Assembly (NCBI GenBank): GCA_903873545.1
Contig: CAIQPA010000479.1
Coordinates: forward strand, 1 to 13,480
DNA from: an uncultured delta proteobacterium
Lineage (GTDB): Bacteria; Myxococcota_A; Bradymonadia; REDH01
Direction of reading: 5' to 3'
DNA length: 13,480 bases
This document shows, piece after piece, positions 6,374 to 13,480 of this stretch. The notes beneath the pieces were generated by a model. The model ran no database searches, was not told where the DNA came from, and saw only the letters and a program-made list of their open reading frames with translations. The stretch's first letter is position 1, and each line of letters opens with the position of its first letter. A program made the translations under genes and the position numbers.

Positions 6374-7221
6374 CCCAGTTCTCCCGCCGCCTCGAGCTCG
6401 AGGTCGGGGACCAGAGCGTGCGGGAGCGCCGTCTCGCCCGACATCGCGGCCACAATCTCGGCTTCGGAGGCCAGCCAGTCGCCGGCAAAGCGGCCGTCGA
6501 GCAGGTGGGTAAGCTGCACGTTGCCGAGCGCGGCGATGATGTTGCCTTTGACCTTGGGGTTGTCGGCCTGGAGCCGGTTCACCAGCTGCTTCATGCGGGA
6601 ACGGTGGAGGTTCTCCTGGCTGCCGCAGAGGTTGCAGGGGATGATGGGGAAGCCCTGCTCGATGGCATACTGCGCAATCTCCTCTTCGGCGGCGAGGATG
6701 AGCGGCCGGACCACCACATTGCGGCCGTCATCGGAGCGGAGCTTGGGCGGCATGGCGGCCAGCTTGCCTGCATAGAAGAGGTTGAGAAGCAGGGTCTGCG
6801 CGACGTCGTCGCGGTGGTGGCCGAGCGCCATCTTGGTGCAGCCCAGCTCTTGGGCCGCATTGTAGAGGATACCGCGGCGCAGGCGGGAGCAGAGGGAGCA
6901 GTAGGTCTTGCCCTCGGGTACCTTCTCGAGGACCACCTTGTAGGTGTCGACGGAGAGCATCTTGTAGTCGTACTTCTCGCGCTCGAGGTAGTCGACGATG
7001 GACTGCTGCGGGAAGCCGGGGTGGCCCTGATCGAGGTTCACGGCGACCATGGTGAAGGCAAAGGGGACCTTCTGCTGCATGAGCCGGAGCAGGTGGAGCA
7101 TGACCCAGGAGTCTTTTCCGCCGGAGAGGCAGACCATGACGTGGTCGCCGGGTTCAACCAGCGCATACCGCTTGTTGGCGGTCATGAGGTGGCTGAGGAG
7201 TCTGGATTCGAGGTTGGCCAT
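6370..7221 (-). CDS. ttcA: tRNA 2-thiocytidine synthase (position 32)
   Basis: TtcA installs the sulfur of 2-thiocytidine at tRNA position 32, using ATP and a [4Fe-4S] cluster, in the cytosol. The product is 283 aa. The PP-loop ATP-binding motif is SGGKDS (33-38). The CxxC pair is C108/C111 (YCSLCSRLRRG), and a second CNLCGSQ contains C196 and C199. Family knowledge places three of these Cys as cluster ligands. GHHRDD (134-139) is the conserved adenylation-site segment. No Shine-Dalgarno is visible before the ATG at 7221. The gene lies 29 bases after the stop of the same-strand lipoprotein gene, so it may be read through from it, with no obvious functional link. Confidence 0.94.
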   Translation of the reverse strand: MANLESRLLSHLMTANKRYALVEPGDHVMVCLSGGKDSWVMLHLLRLMQQKVPFAFTMVAVNLDQGHPGFPQQSIVDYLEREKYDYKMLSVDTYKVVLEKVPEGKTYCSLCSRLRRGILYNAAQELGCTKMALGHHRDDVAQTLLLNLFYAGKLAAMPPKLRSDDGRNVVVRPLILAAEEEIAQYAIEQGFPIIPCNLCGSQENLHRSRMKQLVNRLQADNPKVKGNIIAALGNVQLTHLLDGRFAGDWLASEAEIVAAMSGETALPHALVPDLELEAAGELG

Positions 7222-7250
7222 CGGTGGCTACGGGTGGGCTGCAGGGCCCG

Positions 7251-9005
7251 TTAGAAGGAGGTGTTGTTAACGCGCACATCGGGGTTACCTGCGACGTTGA
7301 GGACGGGAACGACGAGGCAGTCGACGGCCCCTGTGGCCTCGTCAACGAGCATCTGGACATCGGCGACGCGCCAGCTGCTGCCCTGGCAGGCGGCGCCGGC
7401 CTGGGTGAGACGGACGGCATCGGAACCGCCGCCGAGCAGCGACTTGAGCTGGCCGCCGCAGAAGATGGAGACCTGCGGCGCGGTGGGCTGGGTGCCGGCA
7501 AACATGTGGGCCATGATGCGGAAGGTGTCGCCGTTGGCGGGGTTGTCGAGGTTGATGTTCTCGGGGTTGTTGCCGCGCACATTGTTGATGTCGAGGCGGG
7601 GGTTGTAGCAGGTGTCGCCGACGCCGGCGCCGCAGGCTGCGGCATCGGAGGGGGTGTAACCCCAGGTCACACCCGTGAGGTTGGTGACGCGGCAGTTGTC
7701 GAAGTAGCAGTCATCGGCGGCGGAGCAGAAGGCGCCGGTGGTGCCGGGCTTGTGGAGGTGCAGGTCCATGTCGACGGAGCCGAGGCTGTCCCAGGACATC
7801 TCCACGCGGAGGCCGGGGCCCTGGGCACGGACGGTCCAGGTGCAGCTCTGGACGCCGTCGCCGTCGGTCACCTCGAGGCGCATGCGGTAGTCGCCCGAGA
7901 CATCGAGGTAGACGGAGGTGAGCGAGGCCGCCGGGTCTGCGGGGCTCTCCGTGGCGCTGTTGGCGGGGGGCTCGACGGTCCAGTTCCAGCCGATGACATT
8001 GGCGAGGTTGGCGTAAAAGGCGGTGCCGTCGAGGGTGTAGTCGGTGAGCGGGCTGGCAGTGTCGAGCGTGGGGCATCGGAGGGCGGGGGTGCAGCCCTCG
8101 ATGTCGTCGGTGCAGCTGTTGCAGTCGTTGTCTTTGCCGTCGCAAAGCTCCGTCGAGGCGGTGATGGCGCCCTGACAGGGTCCCCACTGGGGATCGGCGC
8201 GGTCGATGCAGCGCTGCAGGCCGTCGGTGCAGCCGCCGACGCCGCGGGTCGCGGGGGCACCGGTGAAGCAGCGCTGGACCTCGCCGTAGGCGCAGGGGCA
8301 GCCCTCGTCGGTGGCGCCATCCTCATTGTTGTCCTGACCGTCGTTGCAGACCTCGATGGCCTCCCAGCCGGGCTCGGTCTCGGCGGTGCAGATCCAGCCG
8401 GGCACATCGCCGGGCAGGCAGCCGCGGCGGATGTCGCAGCTCTCCACGCCGTTGAGCGGGTCGCCGTCGTCGCAGATTTCGTTGCGAGGGCGGTGGAAGG
8501 GGAAGCTCTGGCTGCAGACAGACTCGGTGCAGCCCACGCCATCGTCGGCGGGCACATCGGTGAGGCTGGGGAGCTCTTCGAGGATGCCCTCGACGCAGAC
8601 CTTGCTGCGGCAATCGCCGGGTGTGGGGTCTCCGACCTCGGGGGTGACGAAGGTGGTGACGCAGCTGCCGGCGTCGCATCGCTCTGCCGTGCAGAGGTTG
8701 CGGTCGTCGCAGTCAGCGTCGGTGGCGCAAATGAGGATGCAGGTCTGCTCGACACAGTCGTGGCGTGGGGCGCAGTCGGCTGCGGTGAGGCACTCGACGA
8801 TGGTCGGGCCGGAGCCCTCGCCGCTGCCGTCGCCACTGCCGTCGGAGGTGTCTGCGGTGGTATCGGCGCTGCCAGCGGTATCGGCCGTGGTGTCGGCGCT
8901 GTTCTCATCGACCACGTCGGCAGCGGGCGCGACGGGGTCGCGCTGCGCGCAGGCGGTGAGCAGGAGCAGGAGTGCGGCGGCGGCTTTGGCGTTGGTTGCG
9001 TTCAT
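7251..9005 (-). CDS. Cys-rich MopE-like lipoprotein, paralogue 2
   Basis: The product is 584 aa. It has a lipoprotein signal (ALLLLLTAC, lipidated C19) and a flexible linker with repeated SADTTADT units (36-66). Residues 70-205 are a Cys-rich region of small disulfide-bonded repeats (ECLTAADCAPRHDCVEQTC, then CATDADCDDRNLC). Residues 218-236 (EVCNDGQDNNEDGATDEGC) and 287-305 (ELCDGKDNDCNSCTDDIEGC) are MopE-type putative metal-binding motifs. Residues about 318-398 look like a PKD-type beta domain ending GDYRMRLEVTDGDG. A C-terminal domain (398-584) has SVDMDLHLHKPG, DCYFDNC, NPRLDINNVRG and PENINLDNPANGD, similar to YfaP/DUF2135-type domains. It should be an extracellular, lipid-anchored protein, possibly Ca2+-binding. 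The start at 9005 is set by AGGA 6 bases upstream and the signal peptide. The open frame further upstream is not needed. It is a paralogue of the upstream gene. Confidence 0.88.
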   Translation of the reverse strand: MNATNAKAAAALLLLLTACAQRDPVAPAADVVDENSADTTADTAGSADTTADTSDGSGDGSGEGSGPTIVECLTAADCAPRHDCVEQTCILICATDADCDDRNLCTAERCDAGSCVTTFVTPEVGDPTPGDCRSKVCVEGILEELPSLTDVPADDGVGCTESVCSQSFPFHRPRNEICDDGDPLNGVESCDIRRGCLPGDVPGWICTAETEPGWEAIEVCNDGQDNNEDGATDEGCPCAYGEVQRCFTGAPATRGVGGCTDGLQRCIDRADPQWGPCQGAITASTELCDGKDNDCNSCTDDIEGCTPALRCPTLDTASPLTDYTLDGTAFYANLANVIGWNWTVEPPANSATESPADPAASLTSVYLDVSGDYRMRLEVTDGDGVQSCTWTVRAQGPGLRVEMSWDSLGSVDMDLHLHKPGTTGAFCSAADDCYFDNCRVTNLTGVTWGYTPSDAAACGAGVGDTCYNPRLDINNVRGNNPENINLDNPANGDTFRIMAHMFAGTQPTAPQVSIFCGGQLKSLLGGGSDAVRLTQAGAACQGSSWRVADVQMLVDEATGAVDCLVVPVLNVAGNPDVRVNNTSF

Positions 9006-9055
9006 GACGGTTCCTCGCTGTGGCCGCGCGACTGGGCGCTGCCCGAACACAAGAG

Positions 9056-9092
9056 CGCCGCGGGCCCTGCGGGAGGCAGGCGGACCGCGGCG
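9056..9092 (-). terminator. GC-rich hairpin between the two lipoprotein genes
   Basis: An 8-bp perfect stem, CGCCGCGG (9056-9063) with CCGCGGCG (9085-9092), encloses a 5-bp inner stem, CCTGC (9066-9070) with GCAGG (9076-9080). On the minus strand it follows the stop of paralogue 1 by about 17 bases and is followed by CTCTTGTGTT, only moderately T-rich. It could partly terminate transcription, or stabilise the upstream mRNA, within an otherwise tandem gene pair. Confidence 0.45.
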
Positions 9093-9108
9093 TTGGAGAG
9101 GGGGGAGA

Positions 9109-10905
9109 CTAGAAGGTGGCGTCGCCTTGGCGCACATCGTAGCCGCCGCTGCGGCCCAGGAGGGGCTCAACGACGCAGTCGGTAACGCCGGTCTCGGGGT
9201 CTACGAGCATGCGCACGTCGGCAACGCGCCAGGTCTCGCCGCCGCAGCTGCCGCCCGAGCGGGTGAGACCGACGAGGTCGGGTGCCTCACCGAAGACGGC
9301 CTTGAGGCGGCCACCACAGAAGATGGTGACGACGGGGTTGGTGCGGGCAGCTCCGCCGAACATGTGCGACATGACCCGGAAGCTGTCGCCGTTGTTCGGG
9401 TTGTCCACATTGATGTTCTCGGGGTCGAAGCCGACGATGTTGTCGATGTCGAGGCGGGGGTTATAGCAGGTATCGCCCGCGCCGCCGCCGCAGGCCTCGG
9501 CGGGCGAGGAGACATAGCCCCACGGCAGGCCGGCACCATAGGTCCGGCAGTTGGCATAGTAACAATCATCGTCGGTGCAGAAGTTGGTGGTCGTCCCGCT
9601 CCGGTGAAGGTGGAAGTCCATGTCGACCGAGCCGAAGGTGTCCCAGCGCATCTCGACGCGAAGGCCGGAGCCCTGGGCGCGGACCACAAAGCCACAGGTG
9701 ATGCTGGGCTCGCCCGGCTTGAGTTCGACCTCAAGTGTGACGAAGTAGTCGCCCGACACGTCGAGGAAGACCGAGGTATTGGCAGCCGTCCGATTGACCG
9801 GGCCGGAGGTGGCGCTGTTCGGCGGCCCTTCGACCGACCAGTTCCAGCGGATGTAGGGCAGGTCGCGCCAGCCCGGCACGATGGCGTCGCCGCTCAGCGT
9901 GAAGTCGGCGAGCGGGCGGGCGAGGAGCTCCGTGGGGCAGACAAGGTCGCTGGCATCGCAGTCGGCGAGGTCGTCTACGCAGCCGTCACAGTCATTGTCT
10001 TTGGCGTCGCAGATCTCGGTACCGGGACCGAAGACGTTGGTGCAGGGGCCCCACTGGGGGTTGGCCCGGTCTTCGCAGGCCTGCAGGCCGTCGGTGCAGC
10101 CGCCAACGCCGCGGGTGGAGGGCGGACCGCTGTAGCAGCGCTGGATGGAGCCGAAGTCGCAGTCGCAACCCTCGTCCACCTGGCCGTTCTGGTCGTTGTC
10201 GAGGCCATCGTCACAGACCTCGCGCGACTCCCAGCCCGGGGGCGGCTCATCGCAGATCCAGCGGGGCACATCGCCACCCACGCAGCCGATGTTGGGGTCG
10301 CACCGCTCCACGCCGTTGAGGAGATCGCCATCATCGCAGAGCGCGTCCTGGGGGCGCTGGAAGGGGAACTCGCCGACGCACTGCGCGAGCGTGCAGCCGA
10401 TGCTGTCATCCACAGGCAGGTCCAGCGAGCTGGCAACCTGCTCGGTGCGACCATCAACACAGGCAGGCTTCTTGCAGTCGCCGGCGAGCGGGTCGGCAAT
10501 CTCAGGGGTGGCCGGCGTGAAGACGCAAAGCCCCTCGGTGCAGACCTCGGTGGTGCAGGGCGTGAGGTCATCGCAGTCGGTGTCCACGCCGCAGATGCGG
10601 ACGCAGACGCCCTCCACGCAGTCGTGGCGCGGGCGGCAATCGGCCGCGGTGGTGCAGCTGGGCTCGCCGCCCGTATCGGTGGAGGTATCGGCGCCTGTAT
10701 CCGCGCCAGAGCCGCTGTCGGCCGTGGTGTCGGCGCCGCTGTCGACCGTGGTGTCGGCGCTGGTGTCAGCACCCGAGCCGCTATCGGCAGATGCGTCGGA
10801 GGCGCCGCTGCCATCGCCCGGGGTGCCCGTGCCGGTCTGGTTGCTGCAGGCTGCAAGCAGCACGAGCACCGAGAGGGCGCCGAGGCGCAGAGCCGATTGC
10901 TTCAT
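9109..10905 (-). CDS. Cys-rich MopE-like lipoprotein, paralogue 1
   Basis: The product is 598 aa. The signal is LSVLVLLAAC (lipidated C20), followed by an Asp/Ser/Thr/Gly linker (21-82) with ADTT(V/A)DSG repeated. The Cys-rich zone is 84-220. MopE-type motifs are EVCDDGLDNDQNGQVDEGC (229-247) and EICDAKDNDCDGCVDDLADC (297-316). A PKD-like segment ends GDYFVTLEVELKPG, and a C-terminal domain carries SVDMDFHLHRSG, DCYYANC, NPRLDIDNIVG and PENINVDNPNNGD. Order and spacing match the downstream paralogue throughout, including the last residues (DVRxxxxxF). The ATG at 10905 is preferred because it gives a compact lipoprotein signal. ATGs at 10920 and 10926 would add 5 or 7 residues and are possible. 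A role in surface attachment or metal binding is inferred from family style only. Confidence 0.88.
   Translation of the reverse strand: MKQSALRLGALSVLVLLAACSNQTGTGTPGDGSGASDASADSGSGADTSADTTVDSGADTTADSGSGADTGADTSTDTGGEPSCTTAADCRPRHDCVEGVCVRICGVDTDCDDLTPCTTEVCTEGLCVFTPATPEIADPLAGDCKKPACVDGRTEQVASSLDLPVDDSIGCTLAQCVGEFPFQRPQDALCDDGDLLNGVERCDPNIGCVGGDVPRWICDEPPPGWESREVCDDGLDNDQNGQVDEGCDCDFGSIQRCYSGPPSTRGVGGCTDGLQACEDRANPQWGPCTNVFGPGTEICDAKDNDCDGCVDDLADCDASDLVCPTELLARPLADFTLSGDAIVPGWRDLPYIRWNWSVEGPPNSATSGPVNRTAANTSVFLDVSGDYFVTLEVELKPGEPSITCGFVVRAQGSGLRVEMRWDTFGSVDMDFHLHRSGTTTNFCTDDDCYYANCRTYGAGLPWGYVSSPAEACGGGAGDTCYNPRLDIDNIVGFDPENINVDNPNNGDSFRVMSHMFGGAARTNPVVTIFCGGRLKAVFGEAPDLVGLTRSGGSCGGETWRVADVRMLVDPETGVTDCVVEPLLGRSGGYDVRQGDATF
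10711..10758 (-). repeat. 24-bp tandem repeat encoding the lipoprotein linker
   Basis: Two adjacent 24-bp units (10711-10734 and 10735-10758) differ at one base. They encode ADTT(V/A)DSG twice in the linker of paralogue 1. Related degenerate units continue on both sides (about 10670-10800), and a similar series is in paralogue 2 (about 8820-8920). Such in-frame repeats can change in number by slippage without breaking the frame. Confidence 0.7.
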
Positions 10906-10973
10906 GTTCCACTGAATCATTCTCATGCACCCGTCGCTTGATCGTTGCAACCTAGACCTCTGGCCGTGGCGGC

Positions 10974-11002
10974 TGTCTACGAACTGTTTGCCATTGGATC
11001 AA
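10974..11002 (-). promoter_or_regulatory. Possible sigma-70-like promoter for the lipoprotein genes
   Basis: On the minus strand TTGATC (11002-10997) and TAGACA (10979-10974) are separated by 17 bases, about 70 bases upstream of the paralogue 1 start. The -35 box matches 4 of 6 consensus bases but the -10 box only 3 of 6. This is a weak call, supported mainly by its position in a divergent intergenic region. Confidence 0.22.
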
Positions 11003-11042
11003 GATTGACCGCCGATTCCGAAGCGTGGCGCCGCCGATTGGG

Positions 11043-11058
11043 TGTGACTTCCGTCACG
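11043..11058 (+). promoter_or_regulatory. CRP/FNR-like palindromic operator candidate
   Basis: TGTGA (11043-11047), six bases, then TCACG (11054-11058) matches the CRP-type consensus TGTGA-N6-TCACA at 9 of 10 half-site bases. The site lies 75 bases before the proposed GTG start of the XPB-like helicase and about 140 bases upstream of the divergent lipoprotein start, so it could serve either. A chance match in 13 kb is quite possible. The rest of the 228-base gap (10906-11133) shows no other clear signal. Confidence 0.3.
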
Positions 11059-11133
11059 CGCTGTCTTATCGAGCGCGACCCGCCATGGAGCCCCGCCCTG
11101 TCTCTGCCCGCCTCCAACTCAGCCCCGCCCACG

Positions 11134-12516
11134 GTGACCCTGCGGTTCGACCGCGGCACCCTCGTGCTCGACGGCCCCGTCGATGCGCTGGCAGACCGGC
11201 TTGAGGCCGCCGGCATGACCTTCGACCTCCGCATCGCACGCTGGCGGGCACCGGCTGCCTGCTACCGCGACCTCTTCGCCGCCCTCCACCGCGCCCAGGA
11301 GCAGGGGCTGCTGCTGCTCGACGACCGGGCCCGGACCTACGGACCGCTCGCACTCCGGTTCGCCGCCGAGCGCACCCCCCGCTTCTACCAGTCGGAGGCC
11401 ATCGAGGCATGGAACCGGGCCGGCCGCCGCGGGCTCGTGGTCCTGCCGACCGGCGCAGGCAAGTCACTCGTCGCCCACCTCGCCATCGCCGCTGCCGCTC
11501 GCGACACCCTCATCGTCGTCCCCACCATCGACCTCATGCTCCAGTGGCATGACGGCCTCCGCTCCGACTTCGGACTCGCCAAGGTGGGACTCCTCGGCGG
11601 AGGCTCGCACGAGATCGAGCCCATCACCGTTACCACCTACGACTCCTTCCACATCCACGCCGAACGCATAGGCCACCGCTTCGGCCTGGTGGTTTACGAC
11701 GAGGTCCACCACCTCCCCGGCCCCTCCTATATCCTGGCGACCGACCACCTCCTCGCCCCCTTCCGGCTCGGACTCACCGCCACCCCAGAGCGGCCCGACA
11801 ACCGCCACCTCCTGCTCGACAAGGCCGTCGGCCCCACCATCTACCGACGCGAAATCCGAGAGCTCGCGGGCGAGTTCCTCGCCGACTACACCGTCGAGAC
11901 GCTCCGGGTCTCGATGTCGGAGCCCGAACTCGAAGACTACACGGCAGCCCGCCAGTGCTACCTCGACTTCGTGCGGCAGAACCGGATCAGCATGGGATCG
12001 CCCGGCGGCTGGGCCCGCTTCATCGCCCTCTCCTCCCGCACCCCCGACGGCCGCGCCGCCTTCGCTGCCTACCGCGAGCAGCGGAGGCTCGCGCTCGCCT
12101 CCAGCGGCAAACTCGCGGTCGTTGAGCAGCTCCTGCAACTCCACCGCGCCGACCGCTCCATCATCTTCACCCACGACAACGCCACCGTCTTCGAGCTCTC
12201 GCGACGGCTGCTGCTCCCCTCCATCACCCACCGCACCGGGGCGCGTGAGCGGGCCGAGATCCTCGCCCGGTTCCGCAGCGGCGAATACCGGACCGTGGTC
12301 ACCTCCAAGGTGCTCAACGAGGGGGTCGACGTCCCCGATGCCGGCGTCGCAATCGTCCTCTCCGGCTCGTCGACGCAGCGCGAGCAGGTGCAGCGCCTAG
12401 GCCGCGTACTCCGAAAGCGGGAGGGCAAGCAGGCCGTGCTCTACGAGATCATCACCCGCGACACCATCGAGGAGCAGGTCGCCGAGCGGCGGAAGGAGCA
12501 CGATGCTTTCCGGTGA
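11134..12516 (+). CDS. XPB/Rad25-family SF2 DNA helicase
   Basis: This is an ATP-dependent DNA helicase of the XPB family, which opens DNA in nucleotide-excision repair. With the GTG at 11134 it has 460 aa, close to archaeal XPB. Residues 1-60 look like the short damage-recognition domain (VTLRFDRGTLVLDG). Then follow the Q-motif-like PRFYQSEAIEAW, Walker A PTGAGKS with K110, the DEVH box at 189-192, motif III LTATPERPD (RPD at 220-222, where archaeal XPB has the RED motif), SIIFTH (motif IV), VTSKVLNEGVDVPDAG (motif V) and QRLGRVLR (420-427, motif VI). The frame is open back to a TTG at 10945, but that part runs through the divergent control region and has no family similarity. The GTG lacks a visible Shine-Dalgarno, so its start is the least certain point. 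It overlaps the DUF790 gene by 14 bases. Confidence 0.9.
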   Translation: MTLRFDRGTLVLDGPVDALADRLEAAGMTFDLRIARWRAPAACYRDLFAALHRAQEQGLLLLDDRARTYGPLALRFAAERTPRFYQSEAIEAWNRAGRRGLVVLPTGAGKSLVAHLAIAAAARDTLIVVPTIDLMLQWHDGLRSDFGLAKVGLLGGGSHEIEPITVTTYDSFHIHAERIGHRFGLVVYDEVHHLPGPSYILATDHLLAPFRLGLTATPERPDNRHLLLDKAVGPTIYRREIRELAGEFLADYTVETLRVSMSEPELEDYTAARQCYLDFVRQNRISMGSPGGWARFIALSSRTPDGRAAFAAYREQRRLALASSGKLAVVEQLLQLHRADRSIIFTHDNATVFELSRRLLLPSITHRTGARERAEILARFRSGEYRTVVTSKVLNEGVDVPDAGVAIVLSGSSTQREQVQRLGRVLRKREGKQAVLYEIITRDTIEEQVAERRKEHDAFR

Positions 12517-13480
12517 CCTGCTTATGATGACGCGCCGGAACGGCATCGCCCGTCCCAAGTTTGTGGACCCGGCGAAGGCCAACCTGCTGGAGCGGGCCAA
12601 GGTTCTCATCGACCTCTTCGCCGCGCAGCTCGGCCGGCCCCGGCTCGAACTCGATGCGGCCATCGACGAGCTGGTCGGCGACGAGGCCTCGCAGAAGCTG
12701 ACGCGCGGGCTGGCGAAGCTGCTCGATGACCGCTCGGAGTGGCTCGTCCAGGCTCCGGCCGATCCGGTGGAGCTCCGGCGGCGGCTCTTTGAGGTATCGG
12801 CCTCGGGCGATCCCGTCTCGACCGTCCCAGGCGTGCCCGGCACCCGCTTCCGCGGCGACCTCCTCGGCGCGCTGGCGGAGGAGCTGGGCATCACGGCAGA
12901 GGCCATCGACGAGGCACTTTATGCCGACCTCCCCGAGGCAATGCTCCTTCACCACTGCGAACTGCCAACGCCCCACGAGCTGCTGACCGAGTACAATCTG
13001 GCTTCTGCGCGCGGGGCGCTGCTGCGTGCCGGCGCGATGGAGCTCACCTTCCGGCCCCGCCACCCGTCGGAGCTGCGGGCGCTGCTGCGGGCGCTTGCCT
13101 TCCATCAGCTTATCTTCACAGCCAAGCTGCTGCCCGATGGCGCCGTCTGGCTCCTGCTCGATGGGCCGGCCTCCATCTTCGCCACCTCGACCCGCTACGG
13201 CATGGAGCTGTCGAAGGCGCTCGCCGTCATTGTCGGCCTCGGAGAGTGGAGCCTCTCAGCGGAGCTCCGGGAGCCGGGCAAGCCGTCGGCCAAGGTGCAG
13301 CTTTCGAACAAAGACCCGCTCGAGGCGCCGCGGCGGCTGAAGGGGGCCTGGGTCTCGGAGGAGGTCACCCATCTGGCGGCGCAGCTGGAGGCCAAGACGA
13401 GCGGCTGGGAGCTGTCGCGCGAGCCCGACCTGCTGGTGCTGGACGGCCAGACCGTGGTGGTCCCCGACCTGCTGCTCACG
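12503..13480 (+). CDS. DUF790/Bax1-family nuclease, XPB partner (3' end beyond window)
   Basis: The visible 326 residues match DUF790, the family of Bax1, the nuclease that binds archaeal XPB and incises DNA at the helicase-opened junction. Recognisable segments are MLSGDLL at the start, LTRGLAKLLDDRSEW (66-80), PTPHELLTEYNLASARGALL (156-173) and the conserved DGPASIFATSTRYGMELSKAL (220-240). The sequence stops at VVVPDLLLT: P321-D322 should be the first acidic residue of the PD-(D/E)XK active site, so the remaining catalytic residues are outside the window. AAGGAG 4 bases before the ATG at 12503 is an excellent ribosome site, inside the helicase gene. The 14-base overlap and shared strand make an operon with the helicase near certain. 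Confidence 0.9.
   Translation, partial: MLSGDLLMMTRRNGIARPKFVDPAKANLLERAKVLIDLFAAQLGRPRLELDAAIDELVGDEASQKLTRGLAKLLDDRSEWLVQAPADPVELRRRLFEVSASGDPVSTVPGVPGTRFRGDLLGALAEELGITAEAIDEALYADLPEAMLLHHCELPTPHELLTEYNLASARGALLRAGAMELTFRPRHPSELRALLRALAFHQLIFTAKLLPDGAVWLLLDGPASIFATSTRYGMELSKALAVIVGLGEWSLSAELREPGKPSAKVQLSNKDPLEAPRRLKGAWVSEEVTHLAAQLEAKTSGWELSREPDLLVLDGQTVVVPDLLLT

Noticed and set aside
7224..10941. Very long plus-strand open frames (about 650 and 865 codons) opposite the lipoprotein genes
   Set aside because: They are exact antisense shadows of two genes with clear lipoprotein signals and Cys/Asp motifs. Their translations are Ala/Gly/Val-rich and without domains, as expected from third-position GC bias.
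10945..11133. N-terminal extension of the XPB-like helicase from a TTG codon
   Set aside because: The added 63 residues do not resemble XPB and would place coding sequence across the divergent promoter region. The family-like start (LRFDRGTLVLDG) begins at the GTG 11134.
1..13480. CRISPR arrays, tRNA or rRNA genes, insertion sequences
   Set aside because: I saw no regularly spaced repeats, no cloverleaf or rRNA-like segments, and no transposase or terminal inverted repeats when reading both strands.

Overview
The window is a GC-rich chromosomal stretch, very probably from a myxobacterium-like lineage (Myxococcota or Bradymonadota, the former Deltaproteobacteria). The main evidence is a pair of secreted lipoproteins with MopE-type cysteine/aspartate-rich motifs, an Asp/Ser/Thr/Gly linker and a C-terminal 'SVDM-D-HLH' domain. 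This protein style is characteristic of those phyla. Strong third-position GC bias produces many long antisense open frames, which were discarded. The taxonomic call is an inference from protein style, not from a marker gene.

Layout, left to right. (1) Bases 1-650 are a less GC-rich accessory patch. It holds the C-terminus of a membrane protein, then a 99-aa protein with a CxxC-N14-CxxC zinc site, flanked on both sides by an imperfect ~62-bp direct repeat. (2) Bases 654-1918 on the minus strand hold a 70-aa protein whose stop overlaps (ATGA) the start of a YhcG/DUF1016-family PD-(D/E)XK nuclease. (3) Bases 2090-6373 on the plus strand hold a DUF4236 protein with a C-terminal membrane anchor, then arginyl-tRNA synthetase (argS), a lipoprotein and a TPR/beta-barrel outer-membrane protein. 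The last three genes overlap each other by 19 and 4 bases. (4) Bases 6370-10905 on the minus strand hold two paralogous, tandemly duplicated cysteine-rich lipoproteins followed by the tRNA 2-thiocytidine synthase gene ttcA. ttcA converges on the outer-membrane protein gene, and the two stop codons share one CTAG. (5) From 10906 to the end, a divergent control region leads into an XPB-type SF2 helicase. This overlaps a DUF790/Bax1 nuclease gene that runs off the window just as its active site begins.

Functionally the window mixes housekeeping translation and tRNA genes (argS, ttcA), envelope genes, and two nucleic-acid-processing modules. The first is the XPB-Bax1 helicase-nuclease pair, known mainly from archaea as a DNA-unwinding and incising repair machine. 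Here it is bacterial, translationally coupled and preceded by a CRP/FNR-like palindrome. The second is the small protein plus YhcG-like nuclease, whose coupling suggests a regulator-effector pair. These two modules, the duplicated lipoproteins and the repeat-flanked zinc protein are the parts most worth following up.
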